Positions 11,009 through 21,153 of a stretch of 43,543 nucleotides of DNA are shown piece after piece; position 1 is the stretch's first letter, and each line of letters begins with the position of its first letter. The DNA is taken from the NCBI GenBank assembly GCA_027604505.1, contig JADIIX010000083.1, positions 55,523 through 99,065 on the forward strand, given 5' to 3'. The translations under genes and the position numbers were made by a program. This stretch comes from Gonapodya sp. JEL0774. Its lineage: Eukaryota; Monoblepharomycota; Monoblepharidomycetes; Monoblepharidales; Gonapodyaceae. The notes below the pieces were generated by a model. The model was not told the DNA's origin. It did no database searches and saw only the letters and a program-made list of their open reading frames with translations.

Positions 11009-11691
11009 GAGTAATTATGACGTTGATGCATTGAAGGCCTATATTTTGAATACGATTATCCTAGATCTCGAGGAAGTCCGTACTAACCTACAAATTTCCG
11101 TCTTCTTCCTTCACCTTCCACTGATAATGATACTGTAACCTTCATGCTGGCGGGTTTTGCCGCCCGACTCGTGCCGGTATTTCTTGTCTCAAAAGCACAA
11201 ATACATATTCCCCACCCCACGGTACGGATAAAATTCATATCACACCTGTGTGCGCGCAGATTGCATTCAATTGCGCTCGTCTCACCTAAACGTCTCTCGT
11301 GAATAAGCAGGTCATTCCTTCTCGGTTCTACTTTCAGCCAGGCACTCGTTAGCTACCTCGTGTCTATCCTCGTAAAACTCCGTTCTTCTTTTTCGGTAGA
11401 AGCTGGAAGGTGGCTTTGGACTTGCACAGCAGTTGCGTTGCGGCCAGACAGATATCCTTCAGGATATGTTTATTCTTTGACACGTACACACCCAACTTAT
11501 GCGCAAGGAAATTTCCGAGCTTTGGTGCACGTCATGAATACATAAAAAGTGTACGTCATGAATACGTTGATGTTGGAAACGCGCTATGGCCGGTCAAGGC
11601 TGGTTGCACTAAACCTTTCCCAAAGCAGCGATAGTTTGAAAGTGCCACCGAACACCAGTCCATCCTCATAATTTCCAAAGTCCCTCCTATT
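11009..11691. other. Intergenic region upstream of the ANK-SH3-LRR gene
   Basis: No gene recognised. The notable element is a 16-base direct repeat containing ACGTCATGAATAC at 11526-11541 and 11550-11565, located 127-166 bases before the start codon of the downstream gene. Confidence 0.55.
11526..11565 (+). promoter_or_regulatory. Direct repeat with CRE half-sites
   Basis: Two copies (one mismatch) of a 16-mer whose core is ACGTCATGAATAC, spaced 24 bases start to start, about 2.3 helical turns. ACGTCA is a half-site for CREB/ATF-type bZIP proteins. It sits just upstream of a gene in a cluster next to two bZIP genes, which makes regulation by them possible but unproven. Confidence 0.4.
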
Positions 11692-14637
11692 ATGATGTCG
11701 ATCGCCAGAGAAATCACATTGATTGAAGCGGTCGAGAGTGGAAATCTGGAGCAAGTGTGGAGCTGTTTGCAGGAAGGCGCAAATCCAAATGCAAGGAAGA
11801 AGGTCACAGTACGAATCGGCAGAAAAGCGCATCTGGCAATAGGAACACTAAGACGAACATTTTCGGGAGGGCCCTTTCCAAAATCGGACGCCTCCACGAA
11901 AAGTTTTGATGCCGAAGGGGAGTCAGCGCTCGCAATAGCAATTCGCGATCAAAGGCTAGAGATTGCGAGGGCGCTTTTGGATAAAGGTGCAGATTCCAAC
12001 ATACCAATCGAATGGAAGATTGCTCGTACAGCTCAATGGGACAAAGTTTCTGTGGAGGCGATCGATGAGAATGCAGTTTGGAATCAGGATGGTGAACCTT
12101 TTCCCTCTGCTCTGTCTTTCGCTTGCGCAGAAGGAATCAAGTTCTTTAACAGGCCTGGTGCAGAAGTCAGGCTGGATAATCCTTCTGATTTAAAAGCGGT
12201 TTGCTTGCAGTTCAATTTGACGCCCCGTCCGGACATTGTGGAGCTCCTCATTAGCAAAGGCGCAAAGATTTCCGCAGCGGACTTGAGAACAGCGGCGGAG
12301 TTGAAAACGGCCCCTTCGCAGGCAATTAAGGATTTGCTTGAGAAATATCTCCGAAAAAGTCCGTCGGACCTTTTATTGGAGTTGGAGGAACTGAGCAAAG
12401 AGAACGAACAGCTTCGGATGCGCATGGCCGAATTGGAAAAGGAGCTGGGCAATCAGAACGAGCAGCACGAAACACGTATTGCGACTTTAGAGCGAAACTC
12501 AGAGAACGCGAATGAGGAGCTCAAGAAACGAGTTGCCGAAATGGAGAAAGGACTCCAGGCCTCAACTTGGCCTTGGGTTCCATTTGCGCGAGCATTATCG
12601 TCCAGTACTCCCGGGGCCACAGAAACACGGAAGATGATGGTTTGTTCGTCCCCACACAAGCCATCGCAAATTGACGAAATTGGACTATCTGGTGGTCACC
12701 GGGTGTGGGTTGTTGTGACGTTCGGAGATGGGTAAGTTTCTATTTCTGTGTGCCGGAAGCTTTCGAGTTGATAACTGATACTCCTCTGCAGTTGGGCAAA
12801 TGTAAGCCTGGTCATTCAGATTATTCAAAACCTATCTTTTCCACATCTACTCCGTTTTTGAAACCAGGGATTCAACACCACAACTGGGGAACTTGGCTTC
12901 TTTCCTTTAGCCTGTGTCTCCGACGTGGCGGAGGGCGCCGCCCGATTTCTCGACATTCCTCCGAAGATTCACTCGCGCAACAGCTCCGTTCGCTATCTCG
13001 ATACATTGCCAGCTCCTGGTACTGCCGCAGAGTGCGTATGAATGCGTGATACGCTGTAAGGTTCTTCTGAACTCACATTGCACGTCAAATGTAACGTTCA
13101 CAGTAAAATACCTAAGCAATTTGGACCATCCCCCAAGGTCCCCGAACTTCCTACAATTCCGACAATCACGCTGACTGAAGCTATCAACGCTGAAGGGGAT
13201 TCTGAGGAGGCGTCGAAGACTGCCTCAGTCAAGAAGCCGATTGCAGAGGCGGTGAAAGCACTCCAGCAAGGAGAAACGAGGCTAGACCTCAACGGTGAGT
13301 GACGTTTATGTCAATCCAAGTCTGCTTTTGTCTTTTGGTGTTGTTGTTGGCGTTTAATGGAGTGATTTCCTGTAAGATCTCCAATTGGATTCGGTTGACG
13401 CTCAAGCTCTTGCGGAGGCCATAAGAGGGAACAACACGCTAAAAGAATTGTACATTCACAGTAGGTACAGAATCTGCTCCATCCGCCATTCCTGGATGTA
13501 AATAAATGAAAATCGCGGAAGATAATCAAATCGGTGACGCTGGGGCTACTTCTCTCTCAGAAGCGTTGAAGAACAACACCTGTATGATGTCTCTGTGGAT
13601 TAATAGTAAGTGCGCTGAGCTCTGGGGACAAGATATTTCACGGCTGTTTAAGAATTATTTACATCTTTCAGATAACAATATACACGAGGGAGGAGTGAAG
13701 GCAGTCGTTGACGCATTGAAATCAGGAACTACTGTGCTCGTAGAGATCAATTTGCGAGGTCCGCGTCAAGGTGCTGTTATTTCTACCGGAACATCGCTGA
13801 TTAGATATTCCATATAGAGAATCCCATTGGAGATGATGGTGCCAAAGAGATTGCAAGGCTGGTGAAATTCAACGATAACTTGGAGATTCTTCGATTGGCA
13901 GGTGCTTAGCCGTCGTTTTCCGTGCTCATGCTTGCTCTGGTATCCAGGAGAAAGTTGGTGGTAAAACTTGATTGTGTTTACTCTATCCAGCGTGTAAAAT
14001 TGGACCATTGGGAGTGGAACAAATTGCAGAAGCATTGAAATTCAACACGAAACTTAAGCACTTGGCATTGTATAGTGAGTTCTGGCGATTCGACTGCGGG
14101 CGCGACGCGCAAATCTCTCACTTAAATCCGTTGCCACATATAGGTAATCCAATCGGCGACCAAGGAGCGACTTATTTAGCAAGTGCACTTAGTATAAATG
14201 TGACGCTAAATCACCTGCGACTATACGGTGAGCAGTAGAGGCAATCTTCGTCACTTGGTGAACTTGCGAAATTTGAGTTCCTTGTAAATAATCACAGAGG
14301 CCGAAATCGGGGATGCTGGAGCGAAAGCTATCGCTGATGGTCTGGGAGGGAATGAAGGGCTCAACTATCTGAATCTTATGAAAAGTAAGCATCTCTTCGT
14401 CTGCATTGATCAATTTGCCCACAACGTCGCACGTTCCGAATAGACAATGCGATCACCACTGACGGTGTACAAGCTTTAGTAGCCTCATTGCGAAAGAACA
14501 AGACTCTTAAAGAACTTTACGTTAAAGGTGCGCGCGGTATGACGATCCTGCATGGTGATGAATTTGCGCCGACAAGTTTCGACCGCTCGCAAACATTCAC
14601 AGATAACAGCAATCTTGCGACGAGTGAAACAAGATAA
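11692..14637 (+). CDS. Ankyrin-coiled-coil-SH3-LRR protein (family member B)
   Basis: Thirteen exons: 11692-12731, 12792-12801, 12868-13031, 13104-13294, 13377-13460, 13522-13605, 13672-13758, 13818-13901, 13991-14074, 14144-14227, 14298-14384, 14444-14527 and 14603-14637; 705 aa. Residues 1-220 are ankyrin-like (EGANPNARKK, ALAIAIRDQRLEIARALLDK, PDIVELLISKGAKI). A coiled coil follows (about 225-295). An SH3 domain (about 315-368) is assembled over three exons, including a 10-nt exon coding WAN: it shows VWVVVTFGD, then GFNTTTGELGFFPLACV. Residues 469-695 are eight ribonuclease-inhibitor-type LRRs (NQIGDAGATSLSEALKNN pattern), each on its own 84- or 87-nt exon with phase-1 ends. Likely an intracellular scaffold or recognition adaptor. 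A neighbouring ATG at 11695 is an alternative start. One donor (13759, GTCCGC) is atypical. Confidence 0.85.
13377..14527 (+). repeat. Exon-per-repeat LRR array (8 units of 28 or 29 codons)
   Basis: Eight exons of 84, 84, 87, 84, 84, 84, 87 and 84 nt each encode exactly one LRR of the ribonuclease-inhibitor type, and every flanking intron is phase 1. The repeats carry IGDxGA and LxxLxL patterns. Introns are 59-89 nt. Confidence 0.88.
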
Positions 14638-15560
14638 GATCATACAGGTGCATTGCTGTAATTGCCACGTCTGGGTCTTAGCGATGGCTTCGAAAGGCGG
14701 CAAACTATGAGCCTTGGGTCTCACAAGACACAACCCAAGCGCCCTCTTCCTGCCCCATCCACACCGACTGACTTTATTTTCATGATCAAATTGCACGCAC
14801 GTCAATGCTTGAGGAGTTAGATTCACGCCAGTTTAAAGAACCCGAGTGCTTAGGGTACACTGATTAATATGTGATTGGGCAAACTATTATTCTGCTCTTT
14901 GTGCAGTTTTCACGGAAACCTTGCCTCTGACAAGCGACCAACACTTTCTATACTTTGGCAGTTACCACGACGGTGCTTTCCAACAAAAGCGCTGTCACAT
15001 ATAAAATGCAACCTAAAACCATCAGGGAAGATTAGGGGTACAACCGTCATGCACCCAAATAATTCAATCTCCGGGCGAATCCATTCGCAAAAGGTATCCA
15101 CAAACTATCCCCCTTGCGACAATATAAACTGCAGAAAAAAAAAGCCCACAATTTCCGTCGACCGACTTGCGGTGAGGTATACCCTCTTTATTGAAGCACT
15201 ACTGCCCACAACTCGGTAAAAAGCCGCACCAACATCCGCTAGATTTCGTGGCAAGAGTTTTCGGGCACGGCAAGGGTTGCTGCCAATGGTGGCTTACTCG
15301 GCTGGTGCGATTTCCGCGTCGCTCCCGTCCACTCCGCACCTGTTTCCTCCTCGATAATAGCCACCAACATGTTCAGAAATAATATAGAAGCTTCAAAAGC
15401 CCACGAAAATCGTTGTTGCGTGGAATACAGGCCATGGGTATAACCTCCAGCCTTGCCACCAAGTCCCAAAAATCCAAGGAAAAGACTGACATGTTGAGTC
15501 GTCGCGCCAGATTGTCCTTCTTGAATCATCTCCCTCCATCCAAATATAACATAAGGTCTT
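14638..15560. other. Intergenic region between convergent ankyrin-family genes B and C
   Basis: No supported exon, RNA gene or repeat noted. It holds the 3' ends of both flanking genes and AT-rich sequence with an A9 tract near 15134. Confidence 0.5.
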
Positions 15561-18500
15561 CTACCAGACCACACCAACACCAGAGTCCACCATCCCAGGC
15601 CTCTTCCACTTATCCCTATCTCTCTCCCGCTCTCTTTCTCTGACTCCAAACTCCCACCCGTCCGTTGTGACCTGCGACGCACCCCCAGAAATAGTCTGCA
15701 GCTCGCCCGTTTCCCCCGACGCTGCCCGAAACACGTCTCCAAAGCCTGTCATAGCCGAAGGGAGAGTAGTGTTCTCCCCTCCAGTTCCGGAACTGCTCAC
15801 GCTCCGACGTCCGCTTCCGCTGCGGTTCAGATCAGCGCCTTGGCCCACACCTAGCGTCCCACCGTGACTACTCCCCAACCCAAGCGGACTCCCTTCTCGC
15901 ACACCCCTTGCCGACCCAGCCCTTCTCCCGGTCCGCCCAGCTCCTACACCTCTGCCCTCCAACTCCGCCATCCTCGCGATCAACCTCGCCTCCCTCTCTC
16001 TCGCTGCTTCACACTCCCTCTGAGCAGCTTCGGCTCTCCTTCGCCATTCATCTCTCTCTCTCTCCACTGCCGATAGCTTCCTCCTATGCCCCGCGTCCAT
16101 ACTGGCTAACCTCAACTCCAAATCCGCATGCGACTTCAACAAATCGTCCAGCGGTTTGTTATTGTTGAAATTGTAATTGAACCCAGGAGCAGTCGTCATT
16201 GACGATGTCGATGCGCCACCGCCTCCGATGCCACCGCCAACCGCACCCTGCGTGTTCACCGAAGTGGAAGAGATTGCGGACGTGGATACCGAAGGGTAAA
16301 CCAGCGCCGCCGCCAACGACGACAAGGACAATGACATGGACGACACTGAATGCCTGGCTTTCTGGACGGGCAACGGCGCAGGGGATTTCACTTGTAACAT
16401 GCCGCCCGACGTAGATACAGTGACGGAGGGAGCACGACCCGAATTCCCTATCTGAACCACCCCACTGCTCGCCGTGCCCGACGGGGCAGGCGAAGGAGAT
16501 GGCGGGGGAGACGCCCGGCGGGAAGGGTCTATGGAGACGGAGTCTGACGGGTATGGGAATGCAGAGAGGGAGACTGCAACCGATGCAGAGGCTGCAGCGG
16601 CGGCGCGAGCGAGGTATGGGCTCACAGGAGTATAGGAGCTGTTGCTTGGGGAGGCCATTGCCGCCGCCAAAGGCATGGGCGATCGAAGGGGCGAGGTGGT
16701 AGAGTGGTTGGTGACAAAATTCATTCCCGATTGTGCGACAGGAGCTCCCGGATACGTTTGCGCTGTTGGAGTCAATGGCACATCGTCACCCACTCTTTCC
16801 TTCTCTCTCTCTCTCGCATCCCTCCACACCATGGAGCCCACAACCGAACCTGCGCCCGTCACCGACGCCAATGACACAGATGCAATAGATCGAGAACCGG
16901 CTCCGCCACCCCCAGGACCCCCATTCCCAACACCACTCCTCCAATACCCTTCCTTCTCCCTCTCCCTCGCCGCGAATGACAAATCCTTCCACAAACCCGC
17001 ACCCACACCCCCCACAGACGACGCGCTACCCCCCACCGCTGCGGGTGCAGTGGCTGCAGAGTGCGGCCTCTGTAGGAGTGCACCGCGCGGGGTAGGGGTT
17101 GTAGGAGGTTGCGAGGGGTTGGTGACCTGGCCTGCTCCATTGCCACCACCAGTGTTACCAGTGAGCGCAAGTGAAAGTTCAGAAGTGGATATGGGACGCC
17201 CATTCACGCTTCCGACGATACTCGCGGTCGCAGTGCCAGGGTTAGCTCCCGCGCTGCCTCCTACGACAGGTCCCACACCTTGAAGTGAACTTTGCGGCGG
17301 TGGTACGGGAAGGGATATGAGGGATGGTGGTCGGTGGGAATTCGGGTGGGAGTGGGACACGTTGTGAGGAGGTGCGGTAGCGGGGGTCGAAACGAGTGAT
17401 GCGGAGGAAGAACGGATTGGATGGATTGGAGATACAGATGAAGGAGGAGTTTGGGATTGGAATTGGGATGGGGTTGGCGGATTTGCGAGGTACAAGGGCT
17501 GGGGGAATGACGGAAGCGCGGGTGGTGTGGAGGAGGTTTGTGTGACAGACCCAGATGTCGTCGACTGAGGATTCGAGTTTGAAGCGGCCGACAAATTCGC
17601 CGAAATCGCGTTCATATTTGATGCCGACGCTGATGATGGCGCCAATTGCGGGTTCATTCCCAATGCTTGAAGTATGTCTCTCCTGGCCAACCTCTTCGCC
17701 GCATCCGCCACCCGTTCCGTGACCAACCCGCCCCTCTTCACAATCAACCGCACCACCTCAGCACTGGGCCGGACAGTTACCTCATCACACCGTTCCGAAG
17801 ACCATTGCGGGTCCACCAACCGCACAACGCCGCCCTTCTTGTTCACCCTTAGTGTATGCGCGTGGTCGAGATCCCGTTGCCAATCCAACAATGGCAGCCC
17901 GTCCGCACTAGTCACTCGACCAGCGCCAAGGGCAAAGGAGAGGGCGGAGTTGAAGGTGAAGGTGCAGGCGACTCGTTTACGAGTCCAGTCGTCGTGGGTC
18001 CACGGAAGGTGATATGCCCACAGGGTCCATTCAACGGGGTCATGGACGAGGTCGGGGCCACCGGCGTCGAGGAGGGCTTCGGCTAGTGAGTGGGGGTGGA
18101 ACGCGTGGGGGTGTTAGTAAAGCGCCGTCGGTGTTGCTCAGTACAAGACGTGCCCAGCTCTCTAGTCAACGCAAGTGTTTCAATTGCACAATGTCCATCT
18201 AATTATGTCATCCATTCATAAATGATTGACTCAGTAGTCTCCACTCCGCTACTGAGTCACTTTTCCCATTGTTGATTGATGGACTCACCGATATCGGCTT
18301 GACCAACCATAATGGCCAGTGCCAGAGCACTCTCACCCAAGGCCACATCGTGCCTCAGCTCGCCCAAATCCTTCGTGACCACCCTTCCATCCTTCCGTTC
18401 CCAGTCCCTGAACACTCGACATGAAAACTTGACCCACTTCCGGGCGGACGGCTTGGCACCCTTGGAGAGCGCATCACGGACACGAAGTATTGATCGAGAC

Positions 18501-19432
18501 TCCACTGCCGCAATGAGGGCGGCATCTTGGTCTGTGGGTTGTGGCGGGGCCGGTCGGGATGGTTGCCGGGAGTACGGGTTCGGGCTAGAGACAGGGACAA
18601 AATAGGAGGGTCCAGTTGCGGAAGATTGACGTGGTGCGGATTGTTGAGTGGCGTTGGGAGAGGAGGAGGGAGGAGGTTGAGGGTGAGGAGATGATTTTGG
18701 GTTTGAGTTGTTCAGAAGAGATGGCTGTGGTGGAGATGACGTGGAGGCTGGGTTGGAGTTGAGGTTGTTGGTAGCGGCAGGATCAGGGTACTGCGAGGAG
18801 TGCATAAGCAGTTGAGCGAGATGAGGAAGGGCCATCGGCAAATTTTGGTTGAGGGAGATTTGGTTCGGATTAGGGAAGGAGGACAAGGAAGATTGGTTTA
18901 CGTTTGAAGGAGAGAGGGTGCGGGAGTGTGCCTTGTGGGCTTTTTGATGATGCCCAGAGTTGGACCTCGAGTGCGGGTGTTGATTCGAGATGGAGCTTTG
19001 GTTTCCCTGCTGCTGAGCGAGGTGCTTGAGTTGAGCGTCCTTTGCCATCTGGGTGAGTTGACTGCCAAGACTTGGCACCTGCGTCTGCATCTGAGTCTGC
19101 GAGTTTCCGGCTTTTCCTGTGTTCCCGGCGGTCGTCGCTGCCGCTGCTGCCATGGCTTTGCTTGCTCCACTCCCACCCATACCAGCTGAACCCACCAATC
19201 CCCCCACCGATCCGCCCTCTCCTCCACCTACACCCAGTCCCGTTCGTTCCTTCTCTCTTTCTCTATCCCTCTCCCGCTCCCGTCCCCGATCCCTCCCTCG
19301 GTCACCCCCACCACTGGCCATGCCATCAAGCCACCCTCCTCGATTGCTCCCCCCGCGTACATCGACAACACCTCCTCCTAACACCACGCCTGCACCACCA
19401 TTGCTTCGTTTTCGTCGAATCCCGCTGAGCAT
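15561..19432 (-). CDS. Ankyrin-like family protein C with long Ser-rich tails and coiled coil
   Basis: Two exons, 18289-19432 and 15561-18082, join in phase 1 to about 1221 aa. The first 270 residues are low complexity (Gly/Arg/Glu repeats, then Gln/Ser/Asn/Pro-rich). The conserved block follows: ALIAAVESRSILRVRDALSK, AKPSARKWVKFSC, ALGESALALAIMVGQADI, LLDAG, VEWTLW and PWTHDDWTRKR. The last motif matches WNQDDWNRR of family member A, which supports homology. A further ankyrin-like helix pair (AEVVRLIVKRGGLV) is followed by about 600 Ser/Pro/Ala/Gly-rich residues and a coiled coil near residues 1020-1090 (RKLSAVERERDEWRRRAEAA). The start is the first ATG; a TTG two codons upstream is not used here. 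Function unknown; probably an intracellular adaptor. The plus-strand open frames opposite it are shadows. Confidence 0.78.
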
Positions 19433-21153
19433 CGGCAAAGCGAGTGGGACGGGTCACCAACACAAGTCCTCACAGTCCTCACGGTCCACCTGCTGTGCGC
19501 CCGTGATACCCGTTTCAAATGAAAGTATCAAGACGGGTGTCCGGTCGAGAACCACGCAACTCGACCTCAGAACCGGATATTTGAATCGTTTGTGTGCACC
19601 AAAACCTGATTGTTTCTGATTACATAGCCTCCTTTCCCTCCTCCCTTTTTCCCTCAAACTGTTCCTTTGAGAAAAGAAATTCTTTGTGCTTTCAAAATGT
19701 AACCAAACCCCCATAACCTCAAATTTGTAGAATTAGGTTGAGTGGAGAGTCCACTGCCGTCCCTTTCCAGTATAGGAACGTATGCAATCTGCATATCGCT
19801 TTTACGAACCCTCACGTGTCTTCCACAGGCTTATCGCAAAGCACACAAGTCAATACGGTTGTTGAGGCCCTTATATTTGATGTTTAGCGTTCAGTATGAC
19901 TCATTCACTCCTTCTTGTTCCCTCGTTGCACTGCTTCATTTCTCGGTTCCCGGTATCCTAAACCTCCCACCCAGGTCTCTGAGAGAAACTTTTGAGCAAG
20001 AAATAAAGGGGACTAACTTACTTCTGTCCCCATGCATGTTTGGGGGCAATTCGTGCGGGAGACACAGTTTGATCGGGGAGAGGGCTATTATTAGACAAGA
20101 GCTGTCGTCGGACACGGAATTTTGGAAATGAACGCTGTGTTGTATATTGTATGTGCTAAGAGCATACCTGTGGGAAAGTGTGGGAACTGTGTGGGGAGAT
20201 GAGGAGCCTTGGCAGAAGTTCGCCGCCCTGGTAAGAACTCAAAGTGGTACACAGAACAGACCCCCGGAGAGGGCCCATTGTAAAAAAAAAAGAAAATGGA
20301 CGAAAGCTGGATCCGGCTGCAAGAAACGGCAAGGGAAGGAAGACGAATCCCGATGAAGGGACGAGAGGAGGGATTCACGGCTCCACCGTTGCGGGAACCT
20401 CGCAATGACTGTCAAATTCAGCGACAAGAGAGGGGAGAGAGAAGAACGCACTGAGCCGTCAACTGATGACCGTATAAGTGCACACACCCACAACAGCCGC
20501 AACGGCCGGCTTGGCGGGAACCGGAAGTTTTAATTGTCTTCTCATTATTTCAAGTTTGTGTTATGATCACCGAAACACGCGGGTAGTACAAAGCGGCCTT
20601 TCACCGTTCTGGTGACTCAAAATCAATTGAATGATTCAGATCGTCAAGCACTCAGAACACATTCTTCTTGCCTGGCTATGTCGTCAGTTGGTGAAGTTTG
20701 AAGTACGAATGCAGAGCCCGAGTCACAGTATATGTAGTGTCGATAATATACAGTAATTCAGTGGTCGGGAAGTCCATCACTAGAGGTTTAGTTCATAGTA
20801 CCAGCTATTTAAAAGCTGGTGTGTCACCCTGCCACCTGCACTGCTTCGAACGTCTATGTAGTCCGGTGCGGCAGAGCTGTACGAGTGCTATGAGGATACT
20901 TTTTTGAAATTGGGTTGTCGTAGCTTGCACTCTATAATAAGCATCTCCGTTCGCTGTCGTTGCTCTGTGTGTCCTTGTTTGAACCATATATATTCCTCTG
21001 GACTGACCCCAGAAAAAACAGACCCGCTCTGATGTTCACGATGAGGCAATCAGGATTTCGGAGATGAAAGCCCGATGGGGTCGGCAGCTGTCGGCAGCCG
21101 GTCGAACCCAAATTTAGCCCAGGTTCATACCATTCTTTTGACACAAACTCCCC
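19433..21153. other. Divergent intergenic region between ankyrin gene C and the CFAP58-like gene
   Basis: About 1.7 kb without a convincing exon. It contains a perfect inverted repeat with 7-base arms and a 7-base AT loop (20800-20820) and an A10 tract near 20282. It presumably holds both promoters. Confidence 0.5.
20800..20820. repeat. Perfect 7-bp hairpin with TTTAAA loop
   Basis: ACCAGCT, loop ATTTAAA, AGCTGGT. It lies about 335 bases upstream of the CFAP58-like start. Function unknown. Confidence 0.4.

Noticed and set aside
11692-14637. Calling the ANK-SH3-LRR gene a true NLR immune receptor
   Set aside because: No Walker A/B, NACHT or NB-ARC motif is visible; only the LRR exon layout is similar.
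16642-17283. 213-codon plus-strand open frame
   Set aside because: It lies opposite the Ser/Pro-rich exon of ankyrin gene C, whose frame is open for 2.5 kb and carries conserved motifs.
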